DNA of 64,000 bases from Actinacidiphila guanduensis. Its GTDB lineage: Bacteria > Actinomycetota > Actinomycetes > Streptomycetales > Streptomycetaceae. Position numbers and translations under genes: made by a program. Below are positions 1 through 9,292 of this stretch, piece by piece. Where the stretch lies: NCBI RefSeq assembly GCF_900103985.1, contig NZ_FNIE01000002.1, positions 62,001-126,000 on the forward strand, written 5' to 3'. The notes beneath the pieces were generated by a model. It did no database searches. It was not told where the DNA came from and was given only the letters and a program-made list of their open reading frames with translations. The stretch's first letter is position 1. The number at the start of each line of letters is the position of its first letter.

Positions 1-81
1 CCACCCGCGGTGGCGGGCGCCACCGCCGCGCTGATCGTCGCCGCGGCGATAGTGGCAGCGCGCCGGGCCCGCCGGGCCTGA
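1..81 (+). CDS. C-terminal end of a membrane protein (partial)
   Basis: An open frame runs in from the left edge and stops with TGA at 79-81. The 26 visible residues are a hydrophobic Ala/Val-rich segment (AALIVAAAIVAA) followed by an Arg-rich tail (RRARRA). This is the shape of a last transmembrane helix with a short positively charged cytoplasmic end, as found at the C-terminus of many exported actinobacterial proteins such as mycosins or anchored surface proteins. The family cannot be named from this fragment. The gene is followed by a 530-bp gene-free stretch. Confidence 0.6.
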   Translation, partial: PPAVAGATAALIVAAAIVAARRARRA

Positions 82-615
82 CCTACGGGGCGGCTCCCCG
101 CCGCGGGGGTTCCCGTCTCGTCGCCGCCTGCCGCGGCGATCGGGCTACGGGGCGGCATCCCACCGCGGGGGTTCCCGTACGCCGCCGGGTGCCGCCCGGT
201 GGCCGGTTGCGGGCGCAGTTCCTCCCCCAGAGCTTCGCCTGGGGGTACCCCCAGCGCCCCTTTCGGGTTCCCGTCTGCCCCACGGGGGTCCGATGCCGTC
301 CTGAGGCCGGTGGCCTCTTCCCGCGCAGTTCCCCGCGCCCCTGAAAACCTCGCCCTTCGTGCGAAGGGCAAGCACCTCAGGGGCGCGGGGAACTGCGCGA
401 CCAGCCACTGACCGGCCTGAGGCCGGGAAGGGGAGAAGCTCCAGCGGCGGGTTGCCGTTCGTGGGGGCGCTGGGGGTACCCCTGGCGAAGAGCTCTGGGG
501 GAGGAACTGCGCGGCCAGCCCAATCGCCGCGGCAGGCGGCGACGAGAGGGGAGCCCAACGGCGCATAGCCGCCCCGTAAAGCTCAAGGCGGCCCCGTAAG
601 GCTCAAGGCTAGGGC
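82..615. repeat. Large nested palindromic intergenic repeat
   Basis: This gene-free stretch is built as inverted repeats nested around about position 360. Pairs of arms are 84-95/567-578, 110-147/518-555 (about 34 of 38 positions match), 213-260/463-512 (with a small indel), 323-344/377-398 (22 bp, perfect) and an inner 352-359/362-369. The central arms read GCGCAGTTCCCCGCG. Related pieces occur at 9060-9290 and 11480-11810. From memory, similar GGGGCGCGGGGAACTGCGCGA-type blocks are frequent between genes in Streptomyces; their function is not known to me. As RNA the segment could fold into one very long stem and may end transcription of the kinase gene that stops at 616 and of the gene that stops at 81. 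Confidence 0.75.
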
Positions 616-2553
616 TCAAGGTGAGGTGCGGGCGGAGGGGAGGACGATGCGGAAGGTGGAGCCGCGGTGGGGGGCCGTGTCGAGTTCGACCGTGCCGTGG
701 TGGGCGGCGACGAGCGCCGAGGCGATGGAGAGACCGAGCCCCGCGCCACCCCCCTTGCCGCGGAAGCGCGACGCGTCGACCCGGTAGAACCGTTCGAAGA
801 CCCGCGCGGCTTGGTCGGGCGCGAGGCCGGGCCCCTGGTCGGCGACCTCGAGGACGCCGTGGCCCGCGCGCGTGCCGACACCGATCCGCACCGGACTGCC
901 CGGCGGGGTGTGGGCGACCGCGTTGCCCACGAGGTTCGCCACCACCTGCCGCAGCCGCGCCTCGTCGCCGAGAACGGGCGCCGGGCCCGGCGCGGTGCCG
1001 GGGCCGCTGAGCCCGGTGAGGGTGACCGTGCGCGCGGGGTCGAGCGCGGTGGTGTCGTGCAGCGCGTCCACCGCGAGCGTGCGCAGGTCCATCGGGGCGA
1101 GCTGCAGCGGCCGCTGCTCGTCCATCCGCACCAGCGTCAGCAGGTCCTCCACCAGCCCGCCGAGCCGTACGGCCTCGCTCTCGATCCGCGCCATCGTCCG
1201 CTTCACGTCGGCCTCGTCGGGAAGCGCCCCCATCCGGTACAGCTCGGCGAAGCCGCGGATGCCCGCCAGCGGCGTACGCAGCTCGTGCCCGGCGTCGGCG
1301 ACGAACCGCCGCATCCGCTCCTCGGAGGCCGCCCGCGCGGCGAACGCCGACTCGATCTGCGCGAGCATCCCGTTGAGCGCGGCCGACAGCCGCCCGACCT
1401 CGGTGTGCGGCGAGGCGTCGGGCATCCGGTGCGACAGCCGCTGCCCCGCGGATATCTCGGCCGCCGTGGCCTCGATCCGCCGCAGCGGCCGCAGCCCGGC
1501 CCGTACGGCGAACCACCCGGCCAGGCCGAGCAGGGCGGCGACCACCGCGCCGATGATCCAGAAGGCCCGGCTCAGCCGGCTGGTCGTGGTGGAGACGTCG
1601 TCGAGCGAGGTGGCGACCACGACGCCGGCCGGCAGGTCCGCCGCCGGGGTGCCGTCGCGGGTGACGGCGGCGCCCGGCTGGGGCGTGACGGGCACGATCA
1701 GCACCCGCCAGCGGCCCCCGCCGTGGTCGCTGCCGACGTCGAAGGGCTTGTCCATCCGGGCCCGCAGCTCGGCGGCGTCCATCCGCGGCCACAGCGGCCG
1801 CGGGTCGTCGGCGGCCACCGGCAGCCGGAACTGCTCGGCGAGGCGGCCGTCCGCGCCGGCGAAGGCCACGACGAACTGGCTCGGCAGCCACGGCCGGGCG
1901 CCGCCGGAGCGGTCGCCGCCGGGCGTCCCCGGTCCGGGTGGCAGGTAGCGCTGCGCGGGCACCCCGTCCGTGCCGAGCCGCCGCGCCAACGGGTCGCCGT
2001 ACCGCTGCAGTTGCTGGTCCGCACGCTGCACCAGCTGCCCCCGTACGGACCCGAGCACCACCGTGTCACTGACCGCGAGCCCCAGCAGCACCAGTACGAG
2101 GCAGAGCAGCACCAGCCGCGTCCGCAAGGGCACCGCCGCCCACCGCACCCGGCGCAACCGCCGCCCCAACCCTTCGCCCCGCCCCCCGGCACCCGGCGCC
2201 GGATACGAAGGCGCCGCCGGCACCGCCGGCCCCACCTCGGCCCCGGTAGCTCCCGGGGCTCCCGAGCCCAAGGGCCCGCCCCCTCCCGGACCCGCCGACC
2301 CGTGCACCGCGCCCCCCACCGCCCGCGGAACACCCTCAGCCGACGCCCCCACCCCGCCCACGGGACCTTGCCCCACCGCCCCAGGTGCCGCGCCATCCAC
2401 CCACCGCGAAGGCGCCGCGTCCACTGGCCCGGACCCTCCCTGCCCGACCGCCGGCCCTTCCACCGGCTCAGGCACCGCGCCCTCCACCCGCCGCGGAAGC
2501 TCCCCGGCCACTCCTCCCGACCCACCCACCGACTCGCCCGCCGCGCTCCCCAC
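616..2553 (-). CDS. Two-component sensor histidine kinase
   Basis: Membrane kinase predicted to phosphorylate the OmpR-type regulator encoded just upstream. From the GTG at 2553 it has 645 residues: a Pro/Gly/Ala-rich N-terminal region (1-130), a first membrane helix (about 147-169), an extracytoplasmic sensor region, a second helix (about 331-350), a HAMP region, an H-box (HELRTPLAG, His about 423), an N-box (NLVGNAVAHTPPG) and G-box (DQGPGLAP). The start is uncertain: the same frame continues upstream through a TGA at 2557-2559 to an ATG at 2841, 3 bp from the regulator's stop, and the low-complexity stretch on both sides of the stop is similar (RRVEGAV motif). A later start nearer the first helix is also possible. 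Last gene of the minus-strand exporter operon. Confidence 0.85.
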   Translation of the reverse strand: MGSAAGESVGGSGGVAGELPRRVEGAVPEPVEGPAVGQGGSGPVDAAPSRWVDGAAPGAVGQGPVGGVGASAEGVPRAVGGAVHGSAGPGGGGPLGSGAPGATGAEVGPAVPAAPSYPAPGAGGRGEGLGRRLRRVRWAAVPLRTRLVLLCLVLVLLGLAVSDTVVLGSVRGQLVQRADQQLQRYGDPLARRLGTDGVPAQRYLPPGPGTPGGDRSGGARPWLPSQFVVAFAGADGRLAEQFRLPVAADDPRPLWPRMDAAELRARMDKPFDVGSDHGGGRWRVLIVPVTPQPGAAVTRDGTPAADLPAGVVVATSLDDVSTTTSRLSRAFWIIGAVVAALLGLAGWFAVRAGLRPLRRIEATAAEISAGQRLSHRMPDASPHTEVGRLSAALNGMLAQIESAFAARAASEERMRRFVADAGHELRTPLAGIRGFAELYRMGALPDEADVKRTMARIESEAVRLGGLVEDLLTLVRMDEQRPLQLAPMDLRTLAVDALHDTTALDPARTVTLTGLSGPGTAPGPAPVLGDEARLRQVVANLVGNAVAHTPPGSPVRIGVGTRAGHGVLEVADQGPGLAPDQAARVFERFYRVDASRFRGKGGGAGLGLSIASALVAAHHGTVELDTAPHRGSTFRIVLPSARTSP

Positions 2554-2844
2554 CCCTCACTCCCCGGCCACCGGCGCGGACGCTTGTCCTTGCCCGTCCG
2601 CCGAGCCGTGCACCGCGCCCTCCACCCGCCGCCGGAACTCCTCGGACCCGTCCGCTCCCGCGGCCACCGACCCGGTCCGCCTGTCCGCCGTCTCGTGCGG
2701 ACGGCTCCGCTCGCTCTCCAGGGAAGGCTCGCCCGCAGCCGCCGGGACAGGCGGCATGCCGGCCGCAGGCAAACCCGGGGCCCCGTGCTCAGCGCGGCGC
2801 GCGCCGCTCGTTCCGACAGCCCCGCCGGCAGGCGTCGTCATCGG

Positions 2845-3585
2845 TCAGGCCTGGGCGGGGAGCGGGGGGCGGCGGAGGACGTAGCCGACTCCGCGGACCG
2901 TGTGGATGAGCTTCGCCGTGCCGTCCGCGCCCGAGTCGACCTTGCGGCGGACGTAGGAGATGTAGGACTCCACGATGCTGAGGTCGCCGCCGAAGTCGTA
3001 CGCCCACACGTGGTCGAGGATCTGCAGCTTGGAGACGACCCGGTCGGCGTTGGCCATCAGGTAGGCGAGCAGCTTGAACTCGGTGGGGGACAGGGAGACC
3101 GGGCGGCCGGCGCGCAGCACCTGGTGGCCGACGGGGTCGAGTTCGAGGTCGCCGGCGACGAGCCGCCCGTCGCCGGTGGGGCCGCCGGTGCGGCGCAGGA
3201 TCGCCCGGATCCGGGCGATCAGCTCCTCCAGGCTGAACGGCTTGGTGACGTAGTCGTCGCCGCCCGCGGTCAGCCCGCTGATCTTGTCCTCCACGCCGTC
3301 CTTGGCGGTGAGGAAGAGCACCGGCAGCCGGTCGGGGGCGCCCGGCAGCGGCCGCGGTCCCGACTCCTCGCGCAGCCGCTGCACCACGGCGAAGCCGGTC
3401 ATGTCCGGCAGCATCACGTCGAGCACGACCAGGTCGGGCCGCTCGCGGGCGACGGCGGCGAGCGCGTCGGCGCCGGTGGCGGCCGAGGCCACCTTGAAGC
3501 CGACGAACCGCAGGGAGGCCGAGAGCAGCTCCCTGATGTTCGGTTCGTCATCGACGACCAGCAGGCTGGCCTCGGGTGCGTCCAT
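2845..3585 (-). CDS. OmpR/PhoB-family response regulator
   Basis: DNA-binding transcription regulator of 246 residues. The receiver domain shows the acidic pair (VDDEPN), the phosphoacceptor Asp56 (LVVLDVMLP) and the switch Lys115 (YVTKPFS); the C-terminal half is a winged helix (LSPTEFKLLAYL and VVSKLQILDHVW). The ATG at 3585 is preceded by a strong GGGAGGAG site. A longer frame extends upstream to 3723 but lacks receiver-like sequence. It lies between the DUF5666 gene (88-bp gap) and its cognate kinase. The triple 11-bp-spaced CTGGGAG repeat at 8058-8086, ahead of the operon, is the obvious candidate target; that link is inference. Confidence 0.93.
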   Translation of the reverse strand: MDAPEASLLVVDDEPNIRELLSASLRFVGFKVASAATGADALAAVARERPDLVVLDVMLPDMTGFAVVQRLREESGPRPLPGAPDRLPVLFLTAKDGVEDKISGLTAGGDDYVTKPFSLEELIARIRAILRRTGGPTGDGRLVAGDLELDPVGHQVLRAGRPVSLSPTEFKLLAYLMANADRVVSKLQILDHVWAYDFGGDLSIVESYISYVRRKVDSGADGTAKLIHTVRGVGYVLRRPPLPAQA

Positions 3586-3673
3586 GGACTCCTCCCGGCC
3601 CGGGTCGGATGCGGTGGGCCGCCCGCGCGGGGCGGGTGGCGGCACCGTACGTCGTGATGCTGTGAACCAGGTG

Positions 3674-4477
3674 TCAGCCGCCCGTGCCCGAACCGCCGCC
3701 GGCGCCACCGGCACCCCCGCCACCGCCGAAGCCGCGGAACCCGCCGAAGCCGCCGGTGCCGCTGCCCTCGGTGACGGTGGTGGCCGCCACGCTCCCGTCC
3801 GAGCCGGCGCTGCCGAGCACGGTGACGCTCTGCCCGGCCTTCAGGTCGGAGACCTTGCCGCTCTTGGACTCGGTCACCTTGGTGCCGGCGCCGGTGGTGA
3901 CCTTGACGATGTTGCCCTGGGCGTCGGCGACGTAGATCGTCTTTCCGTCCACGAGCTTGACGGTGCCGATGGTCACGCCGGGGATCTGCCCGCCGCCGGT
4001 ACCGGTGCCCGAACCCGCGCCCGCGGTGCCACCGGCGCCGCCGCCGAAGCCGAAGCCCCGGCCGCCGCCCGCGCGGCCCGCCGCGGCCGTGCCGCCCCCG
4101 GCCGCGGCCGCGAAGCCGCCGCGCCCGCCGGAGGACGTGCCGTTCAGGTGGTGCTTCTCCACCAGCGCCCCGCCGGAGAAGGCGGCCGCGGCCACCACGC
4201 AGGCGGAGAGCACCAGCGTCAGCCAGGGCAGCTTGCGCCGCGGCGGCGCCGCCAGCTCCGCGCTGATGTCCCGCGCGTCGGGCGGCTCGGCGAGCACGTC
4301 CTCGGGCCGCTCGGCGGGCGGGCCGCCGGGGCCGGTCATCAGCTCGGCCCCCTCCGGTACGGCCGCCTCGTGCCCGGCCGGCTCCAGGATCTCGATCCCG
4401 CCCACCGGCGGGGCCGCGGGGGCAGGCAGCCGGTTCTCGGCGTCTGCCTTGACAAGCTCGGTGCGGCGTCGCGCCAT
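3674..4477 (-). CDS. Membrane-anchored DUF5666-type protein with Gly-rich regions
   Basis: A 267-residue protein with a cytoplasmic N-terminus, one membrane helix (about 84-104), an Ala/Gly-rich linker (GGRGFGFGGG) and an extracytoplasmic beta-rich segment of the DUF5666 kind (GTVKLVDGKTIYV ... SDLKAGQSVTVLG), ending in a second Gly/Phe-rich tail (GGFGGFRGFGGGGG). The start at 4477 has a GGGAGAAAG ribosome site. It sits 68 bp after the ABC permease gene and before the response regulator, so it probably belongs to the exporter operon. The function of DUF5666 is not established; a periplasmic partner of the transporter or a signal-sensing subunit for the kinase are both possible. The same Gly/Phe-rich style is seen in the adaptor and the divergent lipoprotein. 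Confidence 0.8.
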   Translation of the reverse strand: MARRRTELVKADAENRLPAPAAPPVGGIEILEPAGHEAAVPEGAELMTGPGGPPAERPEDVLAEPPDARDISAELAAPPRRKLPWLTLVLSACVVAAAAFSGGALVEKHHLNGTSSGGRGGFAAAAGGGTAAAGRAGGGRGFGFGGGAGGTAGAGSGTGTGGGQIPGVTIGTVKLVDGKTIYVADAQGNIVKVTTGAGTKVTESKSGKVSDLKAGQSVTVLGSAGSDGSVAATTVTEGSGTGGFGGFRGFGGGGGAGGAGGGSGTGG

Positions 4478-4545
4478 CTCGGCTTTCTCCCTCGTCCGTT
4501 GCGATGTCTCGTGCGGTGCCGCCGGGCGGCGCCGCGTCGGTGGCC

Positions 4546-5750
4546 TCACTCGTGCCGCAGGGCCTCGATGGGCCGCAGGCCCGCCGCGCGGTTGGCCGGG
4601 TAGCCACCGAAGAACAGGCCGATGGCGACCGCGATGGCGAAGGCGCCCCACACCGAGGCCGGGATGACCACGGGTTTGATGCCGACGATCGTGAACCGCG
4701 ACCCGATCAGCCCGGCCACCACCCCGAGCCCGCCGCCGAGCAGCGACAGCAGGGTGGACTCGGCGAGGAACTGGCCGAGGATGACGCCCCGGGGCGCGCC
4801 GATCGCCTTGCGGATGCCGATCTCGCGGGTCCGCTCGGTCACGGTGACCAGCATGATGTTGGTGATGCCGATGCCGCCGACGAGCAGCGAGATCGCGGCC
4901 ACCGCGCCGAGCAGCACCGTGAACGTCTTGTTGGTGTCGGACTGGGTGCTCAGCAGCGACTGCTGGCTGGAGACCCGGAAGTCCAGCGCGCTCGGGTCCT
5001 TGATGCCGTGCGTGCCCATCAGCACGGTGGTGATCTCGTTCTGCGCGCGGGTGGTGGCGCCGGCGGACTTCGCCTCGACCAGGATCTGGCTGACCGGGCC
5101 GAAGCCGGTGAAGGCGTTCTGCACTGTCGGCAGGGGCGCGATCACGGTGTCGTCCGGGTCCTGGAACCCGGTGCCGCCTTTGGTGGCCAGCTCGCCGACG
5201 ACCGTGAACGGCGTGCCGCCGATGACGAGCTTCTTGCCGACCGGCGAGGCGGTGCCGAACAGGTCGGTGGCGGTGGTGGAGCCGATCACCGCCACCTTGC
5301 GGGAGTTGAGCACGTCGTCGGCGCTGAAGTAGTCGCCCTTGTCCACCTTGGAGTTGGACGTCTTGAAGTACGCCGGGTAGGTGCCGACGACCTGGCCGAC
5401 GGTGTGCGAGGTGCCGTTGTAGACGGCGGTCTGCGAGGTGGTGACCTCGGGGGCGACCGTGGAGATGTCGGGGGCGCTCGCCGGGTCGGCCAGCGCGCGG
5501 GCGTCGTCCACCGTGAGGGGCTTGGTGTCGGAGCCGGAGGAGGCGCCGAAGCCGCCGCCGGAGCTGATCGTCAGCGCGTTCGTGCCGAGCTTCTCGATGG
5601 AGTCCTTGACCGACTGCGAGGAGCCGTTGCCGACCGCGAGCAGGATGATCACGGCGGCCACGCCGATCAGGACGCCCAGCATCGTCAGGCCCGAGCGCAC
5701 CTTGTTGGCGGCCAGGCCGCCCACGGCGAAGCGCAGGATCTCGACGGGGT

Positions 5751-5754
<4 letters not shown>
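4546..5754 (-). CDS. MacB/FtsX-type ABC transporter permease
   Basis: A 402-residue permease of the MacB/YknZ type. It has an N-terminal helix (LTMLGVLIGVAAVIILLAVG), a large extracytoplasmic MacB_PCD-like domain (about 45-270) and three C-terminal helices, the middle region with the typical ERTREIGIRKAIGA coupling segment. Such permeases act with a dimeric ATPase as mechanotransmitters, moving peptides, lipids or antimicrobials away from the membrane surface rather than across it. Its ATG overlaps the ATPase stop by 4 bp, so the two are translationally coupled. With the adaptor and ATPase it forms a MacAB-like exporter without an outer-membrane component, as in Bacillus YknXYZ. Confidence 0.93.
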
Positions 5755-6673
<919 letters not shown>

Positions 6674-6677
<4 letters not shown>

Positions 6678-8032
6678 CCGCGGCCACCCCCGCCGGCGAA
6701 GCCGCCGGTGCGGAAGCCACCGCCGCCGCCCGCGCCGCCGAACCGGTTGGCGCCGCCGCCGAGGCCGCCGGGGAAGGCGCCGCTGGGGAAGCCGCCGTTG
6801 CCCGCGGAGGCAACCTGCGGGATCTGCACCTGCTGGCCTGCCTTGAGCCCGCTGGTGATCTGGTCGGTGGTGTCGCCCTCGACGCCGACGGTGACCGCCG
6901 TGCGGGTGGTGGAACCGTCGGGGTTGACGACGAGCACGGTGCGGTTGCTGCCGGTGCCGGAGACCGCGGCGGTCGGCACCGTCAGCGCGTTGCTCGCCTG
7001 CCCGGTGGTGACCTGGATGCTCGCGGACAGCCCTGTCCGCAGGTCGGAGGTGTCGCCGGTGATGCTGAGCACGGCCGGGTACTGCACCGCACTGGAGCCC
7101 GAACTGCCGCCGCTGGAGCCGCTGCTGACGGGCAGTGAGCTGATGGAGAGCACCTTGGCCTGCAGCACCGTGCCGGACTCGGCGTTGAGCGTGACCGTGG
7201 CGGACTGGCCGGGCTTGATCTTCAGCGAGTCCGCCTCGGAGAAGTCGGCCTTGACCTGCATGCCCGAGGGGTTGGTGAGCACCACGAAGCCGGTCGGCGT
7301 GCTGCCGCCGGAGGCCGACGAGCTCGTGGACGAGGACGACGACGAACCGCCGCCCGAGGCGCCCGAGCCGGAGCCGCCGCCGCTGCCGGAGGTGCCCGCG
7401 ACGGTGTCGCCCTTCTCGCCGGCCACCGAGGCGACCGTGCCGGCCACCGGGGCCTTGAGCACGCAGCCGTCGACCGCGCGCTGCGCGGAGTCCACGGAGT
7501 TCTGCGCCTCGGTCACCTGCTCCTGGGCGGAGGCGAGTTGGGCCGGGTCGACGGTCGGGGTGGCCGTCACGACCGGGGTGCCCGAGCCGCCGCGGCCGCT
7601 GGTGTCGGTGCTGCCGGTCGAGGCCGGGGTCTCGCCCTCCTCGACCTTCGTCAGGTTCGCGTCGGCCGCGGTGAGCGAGGCCTGCGCCTGGGCGAGCGTC
7701 TCCTTCGCCGCGGTCGGGTCGACCTTCGCGAGCACCTCGCCCTTGGTCACCTTGTCGCCCGGCTTGACGTCGACCTCGGTGAGGGTGCCGCCGGTGGTGA
7801 AGTCCACGCCCGCGTCGCTCGGGGAGGAGAGCGTCCCGGAGCCGGAGACCGTCGCGAGCACGGTGCCGGTGGTGACCGTGGCGGTACGGGCCGATCCCGC
7901 GCCCGACGCGTTGCTGCCGTCGTCGTGCACCGCCGCGTAGGCGCCGCCGGCGCCCGCGAGGACCACCACGCCGAGCACCGAGTTGATCAGGACGGCCCTG
8001 CGCCGCCGTGGGAGCACCTTCATGCCGCGCAT
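6674..8032 (-). CDS. MacA/HlyD-type membrane fusion (adaptor) protein
   Basis: A 452-residue adaptor of the RND/MacA/YknX type. A single N-terminal helix (VLINSVLGVVVLAGAGGAY) is followed by a lipoyl-like half (TLTEVDVKPGDKVTKGEVLAKV), a short helical hairpin region, the second lipoyl half (CVLKAPVAGTVASV), a Ser/Gly-rich insert, and beta-barrel and membrane-proximal domains. The C-terminal tail is Gly/Phe-rich (GGFPSGAFPGGLGG), like the neighbouring lipoprotein. First gene of the minus-strand operon. The ATG at 8032 is preceded by GAGG; an in-frame ATG at 8023 is an alternative. It would couple the permease to an extracellular ligand and stands immediately downstream of the 11-bp-spaced operator. 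Confidence 0.9.
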
Positions 8033-8057
8033 CCTGGCCTCGTACGCCTTTGAACCC

Positions 8058-8086
8058 CTGGGAGAACCCTGGGAGTTCACTGGGAG
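8058..8086. promoter_or_regulatory. Candidate OmpR-type operator: three CTGGGAG repeats, 11-bp period
   Basis: CTGGGAG occurs at 8058-8064, 8069-8075 and 8080-8086, i.e. exactly 11 bp apart; the 4 bp between copies are AACC and TTCA. Direct heptamers at 11-bp spacing are the classic layout for OmpR/PhoB-family regulators, which bind as head-to-tail dimers on one helix face. The site lies 26 bp upstream of the adaptor start, in the divergent region shared with the lipoprotein gene. The operon encodes exactly such a regulator, so autoregulation is the natural reading, but it is inferred. Confidence 0.6.
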
Positions 8087-8346
8087 CGGCGCCGCCCGTG
8101 CCGGGGCCCCGCCGCCCGGCAAAACGGTTCTTCCGTGGAGGAAGCGGGCCGCGTGTGCCGCGGTACGGGGCCGCTGCGTGGGGAGGCTCCCCGGGAACTC
8201 ACAGCCGGGTCCCCGGCAGCGCCCACCTGCGGGGGGTTCACTTCGACGGTCGCCCGCTCGTCCCCGTGTCCCGCGCGTGCGCGCGGGCGACGCCCTTCAC
8301 GAACCTTCCCGTACCCGGCGCGGCAATCCCGAGGAGACCCACGGAC

Positions 8347-9000
8347 ATGACCTGGACCACCAGCCGGCCGTCCGCGGGGCGCACCGCGGTCCGCGCGGGG
8401 GCGTTCGTCGCCGCGCTCGCCTCGGGCGCCTTCGCCCTGACCGCCTGCTCCTCGGGCTCGTCCTCCTCCGCGGACGCCAAGCCCTCCGGTACGGCGACGG
8501 GTTCGGCCGCGGCGACGGGGTCGGCAGCCGGCGGCGGGGCCCAGGCGATGGACGCCTACCGGCAGTGCCTCGCGCAGCACGGCCTCAACCTGCCGACCTT
8601 CCAGCGGCCCTCGGGCGGTGCGCGGCCCTCCGGTCGTCCCTCCGGGGGCGCCGGGCGCGGTTTCGGCGGCGGCGGTTTCCCGGGGTTCGGCGGGGCCTCG
8701 CCGGACCCGGCGACCCAGAAGGCGCTGCAGGCGTGCGCGTCGAAGCGGCCGCAGTTCGGCGGGCGGGGCGGCGGTCCCGGCGGGGGCGCCAACAGCAGCG
8801 CCTTCCAGGCGTTCACCAGCTGCCTGAAGGACCACGGCGTCACTCTCCCGACGGCGTCCCCCGGTGCGTCCAACGCCCCCGGCGCGGGCCGCGGCTTCGG
8901 CGCTTTCCGCGGCCTCAACACGGCGGACCCGAAGACGGCGAAGGCGTACGACACGTGCAAGGCGCTTCTTCCGCAGCGGCCCACCACTACCCCGAGCTGA
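8347..9000 (+). CDS. Secreted lipoprotein with duplicated Cys motif and Gly/Phe-rich segments
   Basis: A 217-residue lipoprotein: Arg-containing N-terminus, hydrophobic stretch and lipobox (ALTACSS). The mature part contains a two-fold internal repeat: AYRQCLAQHGLNLPT ... KALQACASKRPQ and AFTSCLKDHGVTLPT ... AYDTCKALLPQR, so four Cys in two equivalent pairs, separated by Gly/Phe-rich linkers (RGFGGGGFPGFGG). The start has a GAGGAG ribosome site. It is transcribed away from the exporter operon across a shared regulatory region, suggesting joint control and perhaps a role as a partner or extracellular sensor. I recognise no named family. Confidence 0.8.
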   Translation: MTWTTSRPSAGRTAVRAGAFVAALASGAFALTACSSGSSSSADAKPSGTATGSAAATGSAAGGGAQAMDAYRQCLAQHGLNLPTFQRPSGGARPSGRPSGGAGRGFGGGGFPGFGGASPDPATQKALQACASKRPQFGGRGGGPGGGANSSAFQAFTSCLKDHGVTLPTASPGASNAPGAGRGFGAFRGLNTADPKTAKAYDTCKALLPQRPTTTPS

Positions 9001-9292
9001 CCACGCCCCTCCTCCCGGGGCGGCCCCGGGCCCCCGCGGCCCAGCCGCCCCGTCGGGCTTCGCCACCGCCCCCGCACCCCTGAAAACCTCGCCGTACGCG
9101 CGAAGGGCGAGCCCTATAGGGGCGCGGGGAACGGCGCGCGCAATGGGTACGGTGTCGCGCTTCGCCACCGGCCGAAAGGGGCAGCCCGGTCCGCCCCGGG
9201 CCACCCGCCGGTGGAGGGCTGGTCGCGCAGTTCCGCCCCCAGAGCTTCACCCGGGAGGTAACCCCAACCCCCCTCGAAAACTCGCCCTTGGG
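9001..9292. repeat. Gene-free stretch with fragments of the intergenic palindromic repeat
   Basis: Between the convergent lipoprotein and aldo/keto reductase genes. It holds degenerate copies of the blocks seen at 82-615: a CCCTGAAAACCTCGCC ... GGGCGAGCCCTATAGGGGCG stem near 9077-9128, and CGCGCAGTTCCGCCCCCAGAGC near 9223-9245. Probably serves as a two-way transcription end; no coding signal is convincing here. Confidence 0.55.

Noticed and set aside
377..1891. Long open frames overlapping the kinase, e.g. 377-1891 (minus) and 667-3657 (plus)
   Set aside because: Arg/Pro/Gly-rich shadow frames caused by high GC; the overlapping frame contains the clear kinase and regulator motifs.
2557..2841. 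A separate 94-residue gene between regulator and kinase
   Set aside because: Low-complexity, same frame as the kinase and sharing its repeat motif; better explained as an interrupted kinase N-terminus.
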